Shown here in pieces: positions 21,698 to 27,980 of a stretch of DNA of 60,366 nt. The DNA comes from a virus: positions 1 through 60,366 of the IMG/VR virus record IMGVR_UViG_3300036846_000361. The stretch is one strand, 5' to 3'. The translations under genes and the position numbers were made by a program. Every line of letters starts with the position of its first letter. Within the stretch, counting starts at the first letter, position 1. The notes under the pieces are model-generated. The model was given only the letters and a program-made list of their open reading frames with translations. It searched no databases and had not been told where the DNA came from.

Positions 21698-22306
21698 ATG
21701 GAACGGACACCGATCCCGCAGGAGTTGCGGGATTCCGGTCCACTCGCCTCGCCAGCGCAGGTCTCATATCTGAAGGCTCTGCGTGACGGCAAAACCCTGA
21801 GCTCACTAACTCAGGAACAAGTCGAGTGGCTCATCTCGACCGACTTCACCACGATCCCGAAGCGGCGCGCAAGCTCCGTCATCGAGACGCTGGTGGGGCT
21901 GCCTTGGAAGCCGAAGAACGAGCAAGAGGCAGCGCAGGTCGAGGCGAGAGGCGCAGGTCTGCCGGTGTCGATGAACGATCTGCCTGACGGCTACTACGCC
22001 GTCAAGGGTGTCGAAGGTCACAAGAACGACATCTCGTTCTTCCGCCTGCGCTCACCCAAGCAGGGCAACTGGGTCGGCTACCAGTTCACCGATCAGGTTG
22101 TGGGTCATGGGAAGCGGTATCCTGTCAAGGAAGCCGCCACCCGCGAGAAGATCCACGGCATGATCAAGGAACAGGGAGTCACCGAGTGCCGGCAGTTGTA
22201 CGGCCAGGAAATCGGTAGTTGCGGCCGTTGCGGTCGCGAACTCACCGACGACACCAGCCGCGCTCGGGGCATCGGCCCCGACTGCTGGGCGATCATGGGA
22301 GGTTGA
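21698..22306 (+). CDS. Protein with C-terminal DUF6011-type zinc finger (202 aa)
   Basis: The N-terminal part (PASPAQVSYLKALRDGKTL-like, residues ~12-60) resembles a short helical domain found in phage proteins that act on nucleic acids. The C-terminus GSCGRCGRELTDDTSRARGIGPDCW matches the DUF6011 zinc-finger pattern CxxCGRxLTD...GIGPxC. The gene is coupled in space to the KTSC gene. A DNA- or RNA-binding role is likely. Confidence 0.78.
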   Translation: MERTPIPQELRDSGPLASPAQVSYLKALRDGKTLSSLTQEQVEWLISTDFTTIPKRRASSVIETLVGLPWKPKNEQEAAQVEARGAGLPVSMNDLPDGYYAVKGVEGHKNDISFFRLRSPKQGNWVGYQFTDQVVGHGKRYPVKEAATREKIHGMIKEQGVTECRQLYGQEIGSCGRCGRELTDDTSRARGIGPDCWAIMGG

Positions 22307-22307
22307 C

Positions 22308-22583
22308 ATGGTTCTGCAGAAGGTCGATGGCGTTCAGATCTATGACGACAAGAACAAGCGGGTGTTTCTGAACACCCGAGTCGTCTCGTCAACGAACGTC
22401 GAGTGGGTCGGTTGGCCCGAGTCGGGTGAACCGATCATGTTCGTGCGGTACAGTTCCGGCAAGCTCTATGGATACCTCGGCGTCAGCCGCCAGCGCGCGG
22501 TCGCCGCTGCGTACTCATCGAGCGTCGGCGGCTACATCGCCCAGCGCGTCAAGCCGAAGTTCCAAGTTGTACAGATCAGCTAG
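22308..22583 (+). CDS. KTSC-domain-like protein (91 aa)
   Basis: The sequence VVSSTNVEWVGWPESGEPIMFVRYSSGKLYGYLGVSRQRAVAAAYSSSVGGYIAQRVKPKF follows the KTSC pattern: S-x-x-I..V.W....L.V.F.SG..Y.Y..V......L..A.S.G.Y....I. KTSC domains are found alone in phages and fused to tRNA ligase-like proteins; the function is unclear. GGGAGG lies before the ATG. Confidence 0.78.
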   Translation: MVLQKVDGVQIYDDKNKRVFLNTRVVSSTNVEWVGWPESGEPIMFVRYSSGKLYGYLGVSRQRAVAAAYSSSVGGYIAQRVKPKFQVVQIS

Positions 22584-22585
22584 TT

Positions 22586-22645
22586 GCGGCGGACCAATCG
22601 AGAGATTGGCCGCCCGGAGCTAACTGCTCCAGAAAGGAGGGTACC
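22586..22645 (+). promoter_or_regulatory. Two-hairpin leader 10
   Basis: Hairpin A: GGCGGACCAATC, GAGA, GATTGGCCGCC (22588-22614). Hairpin B: GGAGC, TAACT, GCTCC (22616-22630). Ribosome site 22636-22645, serving a TTG start at 22648. Confidence 0.77.
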
Positions 22646-22647
22646 AA

Positions 22648-23238
22648 TTGGACATCGAGAAGGAATGGCGGCGTGATCCGCCGATCGAGCCAATGACTTC
22701 GATGCCGGCACTTTGGCACGACTTCAAACGGCGTCGAGCGGATCCGCAGTCTCCCATCCATCGGTTCAGGGACAACATCCCTGACGCCTGCGCTCTGGAC
22801 GGGTCGGCACATGCAGCTTTGCGCCGAGCCGTCCGCAGTATCAGGCCGAACGGAAAGATGCACAATCATCAGTCGAAAGTCTCACCGGCTCTGCCGCAGT
22901 ACGAGGCGACGCTGATTGAGCATATGAACGTGATCATTCAGATGGACACCTTCAATCGGCTGTACACGATGCTCGGTCTTCTGAAGACTCCGGGCATCGG
23001 TCCGATGACCATCTACGACGTAGCGGTGCGCTTCGGTGCCTGGCTTGGGTTGAAGCCCGAGAAAATCTATGTCCATGCTGGTACGTCGGCTGGACTGAAG
23101 GCGCTCGGCATTAAGCCTGACGGACACAGTGTCCCGATGGAGTTGCTGCCGAGGATTCTGAGACGCAAGGATCCGGATGAGGTCGAAGACTTCCTCTGTA
23201 CATACCGAGTCGCATTTGAAAGGATGAGGGATGCCTGA
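22648..23238 (+). CDS. Helix-hairpin-helix-like protein with TTG start (196 aa)
   Basis: TTG 22648 lies two bases after the leader ribosome site. The 196-aa protein contains LLKTPGIGPMTIYDVAVRFGAWLG, a helix-hairpin-helix-like segment (T-P-G-I-G) typical of non-specific DNA binding, followed by LGLKPEKIYVHAGTSAGLKALG. The arrangement recalls DNA glycosylase or endonuclease-like HhH proteins, but no catalytic residue can be assigned with confidence. Confidence 0.75.
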   Translation: MDIEKEWRRDPPIEPMTSMPALWHDFKRRRADPQSPIHRFRDNIPDACALDGSAHAALRRAVRSIRPNGKMHNHQSKVSPALPQYEATLIEHMNVIIQMDTFNRLYTMLGLLKTPGIGPMTIYDVAVRFGAWLGLKPEKIYVHAGTSAGLKALGIKPDGHSVPMELLPRILRRKDPDEVEDFLCTYRVAFERMRDA

Positions 23239-23425
23239 CTTCCGTATCACGATCGAACTGGTAGATGTCAGCGGCGATCAAACCGACGAACTGGCCAAGG
23301 AAATCGAAGATGACTATGGTCAGGACTTCGGCATCAACGACGGTGACTTCATAGTACGCATCTCGCAGAAGGTCGGCCAGAACTACTTTGGCCGCGACCC
23401 TGGCGACGACGTCATCCAGACGTAG
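23231..23425 (+). CDS. Hypothetical acidic protein (64 aa)
   Basis: The 64-aa acidic protein (MPDFRITIELVDVSGDQTDELAKEIEDDYGQDFGINDGD) overlaps its neighbour by eight bases. It resembles small acidic DNA-mimic-like proteins in charge only. Function unknown. Confidence 0.68.
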   Translation: MPDFRITIELVDVSGDQTDELAKEIEDDYGQDFGINDGDFIVRISQKVGQNYFGRDPGDDVIQT

Positions 23426-23569
23426 TTGCGGGCAGGGCGGGTAGCGCCGCCCCACCCGGAATCTCGTATGGATTCCCGTTTGCCCTGGAAAATTGGGGTA
23501 GACGTATGGGTGAGTCTTAGGTAGGCTTACTCAGGTTGGCCGTAATCTATCTCCAAGGAGGGAGCACCC
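23426..23569 (+). promoter_or_regulatory. Two-hairpin leader 11 plus AT-richer spacer
   Basis: Hairpin A: CGGG + GGGCGG, GTAGCG, CCGCCC + CCCG (23429-23458). Hairpin B: GGAATC...GATTCC (23458-23476). Unlike the other leaders, an extra ~90 bases follow, with GGGGTAGACGTATGGG and an imperfect inverted repeat near 23511-23533, perhaps a promoter or operator. The ribosome site differs (AAGGAGGGAGC) and lacks GGTACC. Confidence 0.6.
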
Positions 23570-24052
23570 ATGGCCAGTAGTGTGAATTTCGCCCAGCTTG
23601 TCAAGCTGGCGAAGCAGGGAATGGGCCACAGCGCGGCAGCCGCCGAGTTGGGCGTCACCGTCGGGCAGATCAGTTCGCTGGTCTTCTCGAAGGCTCTGGT
23701 CGAAGCAGGTCAGTACGACGAAGTGACCAAGGTCACTCCGGCCGTCATCGTCCGTCTCAAGGATGACGAGGGCAACCGCTGGGAACTGATCGCGGCCCGC
23801 ACCGGCAAGACGGTGGGCGAGGTCAAGGACCTGTACGTCGAGGGTGGCGGCGATCTGAACGGTGGATCGCGAACGTCATCGCCGGGAACGAACCGTGCGT
23901 CTGGTCGCAAGACCAAGTCGGCTCCGGCTGCCAAGTCGGGCGCCAAGAAGAAGACGGCAGGCCGCAAGGCCAAGGCGTCTTCGGCACGGCCGGTTGGTCG
24001 CGCTCGCACGCTCGCTGAGCGGCGTCGGTCGCGGTCGTCCAACCCCTCGTAG
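23570..24052 (+). CDS. Histone-like DNA-binding protein (HTH plus basic tail, 160 aa)
   Basis: Residues ~1-45 carry a helix-turn-helix-like segment (MGHSAAAAELGVTVGQISSLVFSKAL). Residues ~45-90 are a mixed domain. Residues ~100-160 are a Lys/Arg/Ala/Ser-rich tail (KSAPAAKSGAKKKTAGRKAK...) like H1-type or mycobacterial HupB tails. It probably binds and condenses DNA or acts as a regulator. Its leader differs from the others, suggesting separate control. Confidence 0.74.
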   Translation: MASSVNFAQLVKLAKQGMGHSAAAAELGVTVGQISSLVFSKALVEAGQYDEVTKVTPAVIVRLKDDEGNRWELIAARTGKTVGEVKDLYVEGGGDLNGGSRTSSPGTNRASGRKTKSAPAAKSGAKKKTAGRKAKASSARPVGRARTLAERRRSRSSNPS

Positions 24053-24093
24053 CGGCGGCCATCGAGGCTACCAGATCCGGTGACTCGGGTGAA

Positions 24094-24354
24094 TTGGAGG
24101 AACTTCTCCACCCCGGTCGCCGGGTCTGGGTCGTTGCGAAGGCTGAAGAGAGAGACGGATGGATCATACCGGCGTCTGTTTACTCGTGTGACATCCGTAG
24201 CTTCAAGCAGTTCCTCCCGCGCGGTATTTTCAACTCTGAGCGTGGCACAGTTGAGCGAAAGCAGTCGCTCGTACAACTGTACACTGATCCCGGCGGGTAT
24301 CGCACGATTGCCGTCGCGAACATCAGGATGAAAGATCCCACGAAGGCTAGGTGA
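24094..24354 (+). CDS. Hypothetical protein, start uncertain (86 aa)
   Basis: The frame is open from 24019 and has no ATG or GTG before the well-formed body (RVWVVAKAEERDGWIIPASVYSCDIRSF...). TTG 24094 is the first usual start, but has no ribosome site. The product may start there, be made by frameshift from the upstream gene, or be re-initiated. The sequence looks like a small beta-rich domain. Function unknown. Confidence 0.55.
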   Translation: MEELLHPGRRVWVVAKAEERDGWIIPASVYSCDIRSFKQFLPRGIFNSERGTVERKQSLVQLYTDPGGYRTIAVANIRMKDPTKAR

Positions 24355-24357
24355 GAC

Positions 24358-24422
24358 TGCGGGCGGGCTGGTAGCAGCCTTGCCCGGAGCTTCATCACGA
24401 AGTTCCATACAGAAGGGGTACC
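24358..24422 (+). promoter_or_regulatory. Two-hairpin leader 12
   Basis: Hairpin A: CGGGC + GGCTG, GTAG, CAGCC + GCCCG (24360-24386). Hairpin B: GGAGCTTC, ATCAC, GAAGTTCC (24386-24406). Ribosome site AGAAGGGGTACC at 24411-24422, with GGTACC kept although the Shine-Dalgarno is altered. Confidence 0.74.
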
Positions 24423-24423
24423 T

Positions 24424-24681
24424 ATGGACGAGTATGTTGATACACTACCCGTCTACACAGCGAAGCGAAGTGAGTCATTCCCTTCGTTTCTCGTTGTGAT
24501 GTGCGGGCGCGAGGACTGTCCAGGTACCAAGGCTGACAGGCCGTTCCTCGTGAGTCAACGCGAATGGATGCGCCCGATTCATAGAGAATCGCGGAGCGGC
24601 AAGCCATTCGTCATCACCGGAAGATCCTGCCCATATTGCTTCAGGGCGGGACGGCTTCCGAAGCGCAGCGCGATCCGGTAG
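24424..24681 (+). CDS. Zinc-ribbon-like protein (85 aa)
   Basis: The 85-aa protein has MCGREDCPGT and RSCPYCFRAGRLPK, a C-x4-C ... CxxC set expected to bind zinc, plus basic residues. Small zinc-ribbon proteins of this shape occur in actinobacterial phages. Function unknown. Confidence 0.74.
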   Translation: MDEYVDTLPVYTAKRSESFPSFLVVMCGREDCPGTKADRPFLVSQREWMRPIHRESRSGKPFVITGRSCPYCFRAGRLPKRSAIR

Positions 24682-24753
24682 GATTCCGGTAGCGCGCGCA
24701 AAAGTTCGCGACGACAAAAGGTAGCCGTTCTACCCGGCGTTGGCGCGATGGAG

Positions 24754-24804
24754 GGGAGGGAAGTCCAGGTCGAGCGTTGGTACCCTCCACCTGGCTTCCC
24801 TCCC
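24754..24804 (+). ncRNA. Hairpin with loop perfectly complementary to leader ribosome sites
   Basis: GGGAGGGAAG-t-CCAGG (24754-24769) pairs with CCTGG-CTTCCCTCCC (24790-24804). The 20-base loop contains TTGGTACCCTCC (24777-24788), the exact reverse complement of GGAGGGTACCAA, the ribosome site of the plus-arm leaders. It lies in a 164-base gap without a gene, preceded by CCGGTAGGATTCCGG (24669-24683), a possible promoter. It may be a trans-acting antisense RNA or a leader that masks ribosome sites. Confidence 0.5.
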
Positions 24805-24845
24805 ACTCTACACAAGCTTGGCCGTATTACAACAAAGGAGGAGGT

Positions 24846-25175
24846 ATGCCAAGGAAAAGAAGGGAGGCTGCATCGACCCACGTTACCTTTGTGGGTCCTG
24901 ACAAGCCTCCCCGGAATAGCCCCGGTGTAAGTTGGGGCATCCGACTCCAACCGCTCGTTCAGAATCCTGGGCAATGGGCTGAGGTCGCGGTGTTCGACAC
25001 CCCGATGCAAGCTCAGCAGGCTCAGGCGAACCTGGTCAAGCGGGAACGAGTTGGGATCAATATTCCGATGAGTGGCGGCGAATGGGAGTTCGCAGCACGC
25101 GATTGTACCCTGTTCGCCGTCTATCGAGGAGGTCAAAAGCGCCGTGGCTCACGTAGCGTTCGCCGAGCTAGCTGA
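24846..25175 (+). CDS. Hypothetical basic protein (109 aa)
   Basis: ATG 24846 follows AAAGGAGGAGGT. The 109-aa protein is basic at both ends and contains a central domain (WGIRLQPLVQNPGQWAEVAVFDTPMQAQQAQANLVKRE), which looks like a small alpha/beta substrate-binding module. Its end overlaps the helicase start by 32 bases. Function unknown. Confidence 0.72.
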   Translation: MPRKRREAASTHVTFVGPDKPPRNSPGVSWGIRLQPLVQNPGQWAEVAVFDTPMQAQQAQANLVKRERVGINIPMSGGEWEFAARDCTLFAVYRGGQKRRGSRSVRRAS

Positions 25176-26943
25176 ACGCGGTGACCGCTGTGTTGTGATC
25201 TTCCGGTACAGCCAAGAGGCTGTCTACGCAATCAAGCGCGTTCCCGGCGCTCGGTTTGTCCCTCACGACAAGGCCGGATCCGTCGGGCAGGCTCACTGGA
25301 CTCTGCCTCTCGACCTTGACGTCATGCGTACCCTGCGCTCGGAGTTCGGTGACGGACTTCAGCTGGGGGATGCGATCAAGGCGTGGGGTCGAGGGCAGGT
25401 CCAGAAGGAGCGCAACCTAACTTCACTCGCCGTGAGCGATGATATCGCGATCGACAAGTTGAAGATAGCGAAGCTCCTGCCGGACCTGACCGAATGGTTC
25501 CGACCGTACCAGCGGGCGGACGTCAAGTTCATGGCGACGACGAACTGTCTGAACCTGAACGAGCCGCGCTTGGGCAAGACGACTGAGGTGATCGGTTCCG
25601 TCTTTGAGGCGGGACTACAGAAGATGCCTCAACTAGCGATCGTGCCCAAGTCTACGATCGACTCCATTTGGAGAATGGAGATCGAGCGGTGGACGAAGAT
25701 CCCGGTGGTAGCGTATCACGGCGATCTCAATGCCCGCGAGAAAGCGGACTGCGAGCGAGTTGTTGAACGCTGCCTCGATAAGGGCAAGCCGTTCTGGTTC
25801 GTGACGACGGCGGACATGATCCGTCGCGGATCGTACCCAGGCGTCGATCAGGTTCCGGTCTGGGGCTCGGTCACCATTGACGAGTTCCACAAGACCGGGT
25901 TGCCTGAGATCAGGAACGTGTTTCCGAAGGCGGTAGGCAAGATCGCGGCTGAACGGAAGTACGCACTCAGCGGCACCCCGATGGGCGGCAAGCCGATCAA
26001 GTTGTGGGGCGCTCTGCACTTCATCGAACCTAACCAGCATACGTCGAAGTGGACGTGGGCTGCGCAATGGCTCGTGATCAATACGGTGTGGGGCAATCAC
26101 AAGGAGATAGGCGGCATCAAGCGAGGTCGTGAAGACGACTTCTACCGGATGCTGTCCAAGCATGCCATCCGTCGGCTCCGGAGCGAGGTATTGCCCGAGC
26201 TACCGGAGAAACAGTGGGTGGATGTCTGGTGCAAGATGACTGCCGGCCAGGCGGCTCAGTACAACGAGTTCGCCAAGCAGGCAGAAATCCGCATCGACGA
26301 GTTCCACCTATCTGCTACGAGCGTGCTCGCGGAGTATGTCCGGCTCAAGCAGTTCGCCAATCATAAGAACAAGGTCGAAGTGCTGGGCATGGATAAGGAG
26401 ACGGGAAAGCTTGACTTGAAAGTCAGAGCCACCGAGGAATCAGGGAAGCTGCCAGAGCTACTCGAACGGTTGTACGAGTGCGGCATCGATCCTGAGGAGC
26501 CGGAAGGTGATGAACAAGCGATCGTGGCTTCTCAGTTCCGCGAGACCGCCGAGATGGTTCACCGCCATCTTACCTCTCAGGGTATCGGATGTGCGATCAT
26601 CAGCGGTAGGGTGCCGCAGAAGGAACGCAATCGGCTTCAGGCCGAGTTCCAGAGCGGCAAGCTCCGCGTTATGATCGTCGTCACCGCTGCTGCCGGCGTT
26701 GGCATTACGCTGAACAAGGCGGCTTCGGTCCATGTTCTCGATGAGACCTGGAACCCCGACGATCAGGAGCAGCTGACCGATCGCGCAGTCGATACGAATG
26801 AGTACCATCAGGTCACGGTGTTCGTGTACCGGAGCCGTGGCACTGTGGAGCAGTACATTAAGGAAGTGAACGACGAGAAGTGGGACGTGAACAAGGACAT
26901 CCTCGATCTGCGGAGGCAAGGCTTCCGCGCCATGAAAGGGTAA
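25144..26943 (+). CDS. SNF2-type superfamily 2 helicase
   Basis: GTG 25144 has GGAGGTC ten bases upstream and gives 599 aa. Motifs in order: Walker A-like EPRLGKTTE (~139), DEFH box in VTIDEFHKTG (~245), motif III YALSGTPMGG (~275), motifs V/VI VTAAAGVGITLNKA...LDETWNPDDQEQLTDR. The N-terminal ~100 residues may be a HARP-like or DNA-binding region. It is an ATP-dependent DNA translocase of the SNF2/SMARCAL1 class, probably for replication-fork remodelling. It opens the replication block. Confidence 0.9.
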   Translation: MAHVAFAELAERGDRCVVIFRYSQEAVYAIKRVPGARFVPHDKAGSVGQAHWTLPLDLDVMRTLRSEFGDGLQLGDAIKAWGRGQVQKERNLTSLAVSDDIAIDKLKIAKLLPDLTEWFRPYQRADVKFMATTNCLNLNEPRLGKTTEVIGSVFEAGLQKMPQLAIVPKSTIDSIWRMEIERWTKIPVVAYHGDLNAREKADCERVVERCLDKGKPFWFVTTADMIRRGSYPGVDQVPVWGSVTIDEFHKTGLPEIRNVFPKAVGKIAAERKYALSGTPMGGKPIKLWGALHFIEPNQHTSKWTWAAQWLVINTVWGNHKEIGGIKRGREDDFYRMLSKHAIRRLRSEVLPELPEKQWVDVWCKMTAGQAAQYNEFAKQAEIRIDEFHLSATSVLAEYVRLKQFANHKNKVEVLGMDKETGKLDLKVRATEESGKLPELLERLYECGIDPEEPEGDEQAIVASQFRETAEMVHRHLTSQGIGCAIISGRVPQKERNRLQAEFQSGKLRVMIVVTAAAGVGITLNKAASVHVLDETWNPDDQEQLTDRAVDTNEYHQVTVFVYRSRGTVEQYIKEVNDEKWDVNKDILDLRRQGFRAMKG

Positions 26944-26945
26944 AG

Positions 26946-27200
26946 ATGATTCACTTCATCGTGCTCTTGGTGGCTTTTGGTTGGGCGATTATGACCGCGA
27001 TTCCCAAGGCTGCGGAGCTTCGTAGCCAAGGGGAGCGGAAGAACGGCCCAGCTAAGGCTCGCCAGGGCGGGAAACAGGCTCCTACAAGCTCTCCGAGGGT
27101 GCGTAGGACGGTCTCCGCGCCGCGCGTCCTGTCGAGCGCGGACTACAAGGAGATGGACGAGTGGTTTTCGGAAGGTAGCAAGCCCGAAGACTACAAGTGA
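26946..27200 (+). CDS. Membrane-anchored small protein (84 aa)
   Basis: ATG 26946 lies three bases after the helicase stop. MIHFIVLLVAFGWAIMTAIP is one membrane helix. A basic Ser/Pro-rich linker follows, then an acidic end (ADYKEMDEWFSEGSKPEDYK). Function unknown. Confidence 0.7.
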   Translation: MIHFIVLLVAFGWAIMTAIPKAAELRSQGERKNGPAKARQGGKQAPTSSPRVRRTVSAPRVLSSADYKEMDEWFSEGSKPEDYK

Positions 27201-27207
27201 GCGGGTA

Positions 27208-27279
27208 GCGGGTGAGGCCGACAATTGAGCGGCCCACCCCGGTGCTCGTGTCGAGTACCAGAACCGAAAGGAGGGTACC
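27208..27279 (+). promoter_or_regulatory. Two-hairpin leader 13
   Basis: Hairpin A: GGGTG-a-GGCCG, nine-base loop, CGGCC-CACCC (27210-27239). Hairpin B: GGTGCTCG, TGT, CGAGTACC (27241-27259). Ribosome site 27270-27279, directly followed by ATA instead of ATG. Confidence 0.75.
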
Positions 27280-27423
27280 ATACTCAAAAAGCTGTCACAG
27301 AGTAGGACGGCCAGATGGGAACGTGCTGCTACCTCTCTGCGCGAGGCAGCCGACAAGGTGGAAGCTCTATTCTCTGAGTTGGATGAACCGCTCAACGAGT
27401 TGCGTGACCTGCAGGCGGAGTAA
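27280..27423 (+). CDS. 47-aa helical protein with apparent ATA start
   Basis: Directly after the consensus ribosome site the frame reads ATA CTC AAA AAG CTG..., giving ILKKLSQSRTARWERAATSL, then REAADKVEALFSELDEPLNELRDLQAE and TAA. The product is a clean amphipathic helix pair. There is no ATG, GTG or TTG near the site; internal TTG codons lie too far downstream. An AUA start would be rare; a sequencing or natural ATG-to-ATA change is the alternative. Confidence 0.6.
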   Translation: MLKKLSQSRTARWERAATSLREAADKVEALFSELDEPLNELRDLQAE

Positions 27424-27453
27424 ATCAATGACGCTTGGAAGGAGGTAATCGGT

Positions 27454-27672
27454 ATGGCATCCCTTGCCAAGCCGAGGCCAGACGGCTCCGTCCATTTTGT
27501 CTCGCAGTCAGTAGACAACGGGAAGTGGACGACGCTGTGTGGCAAGCAGGTGAAGGCGAGTACGTGGGTGTTCACACACGCGTACGACGATCGGATTGTT
27601 GAACTGAAGCAATCCGGTCGTGCCCGGAGCGAATTGCGCTCTCTGGGCTACGTCTGTCACCGCTGTTTCTGA
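27454..27672 (+). CDS. Small zinc-finger-like protein (72 aa)
   Basis: ATG 27454 follows AAGGAGGTAATCGGT. The 72-aa product has TTLCGKQ and YVCHRCF, a split C...CxxC zinc site, and resembles the 73-aa protein at 18499. Both may be members of one phage zinc-protein family of unknown role. Confidence 0.73.
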   Translation: MASLAKPRPDGSVHFVSQSVDNGKWTTLCGKQVKASTWVFTHAYDDRIVELKQSGRARSELRSLGYVCHRCF

Positions 27673-27715
27673 GCCTGTAACGGGTGTACCATTCCCCTCA
27701 AGTCAACCCGACAAC

Positions 27716-27836
27716 CTAAATAACGTACGCGAGGCGAGAGAACAGACTAACCGCTGATCTGGCTCTCGGGCGCGTATACGCGCGGAGGACCGGCTTTCAT
27801 TTCAAAACAGTTCGGAGCCTCGCGTACGTTATTTAG
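27716..27836. repeat. 20-bp perfect inverted repeat with structured centre
   Basis: CTAAATAACGTACGCGAGGC at 27716-27735 is exactly inverted at 27817-27836. The 81-base centre holds further pairs: CGAGAG with CTCTCG and the 14-base palindrome GCGCGTATACGCGC near 27769-27782. The block is non-coding. It could be a cruciform or origin element, or an RNA of about 120 nt. It is followed by another stem, GGAAAGCC (27840-27847) with GGCTTTCC (27913-27920). Confidence 0.75.
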
Positions 27837-27839
27837 ATG

Positions 27840-27980
27840 GGAAAGCCCCGGAAACCGAGCCGATTAGACTTCCATCCGCCCGTCCGGTAGAGTCTCCCGG
27901 TCGGTCGAGACTGGCTTTCCTCCGCTTTGTTTTGACCCCCTAACTTGAACTTGAACCCTAGCCCCAGAGGGAGCAGGCAC
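27840..27980 (+). promoter_or_regulatory. Hairpin-rich leader and possible promoter of recombination genes
   Basis: GGAAAGCC (27840-27847) pairs with GGCTTTCC (27913-27920) and encloses AGTCTC/GAGACT (27889-27894/27906-27911). CCGGTAGAGT at 27883-27892 resembles the CGGTAGAAT motif of other putative promoters. A GAGGGAGC ribosome site precedes ATG 27981. Within the 308-base gap from 27673 no gene is seen. Confidence 0.45.

Noticed and set aside
24748-24930. 60-aa open frame through the antisense hairpin
   Set aside because: It has no ribosome site and runs out of frame into the better supported gene at 24846.
15385-27279. Leader hairpins as a CRISPR array or intrinsic terminators
   Set aside because: Spacing is by genes and not uniform, stems differ in sequence, and no T-run follows the hairpins.
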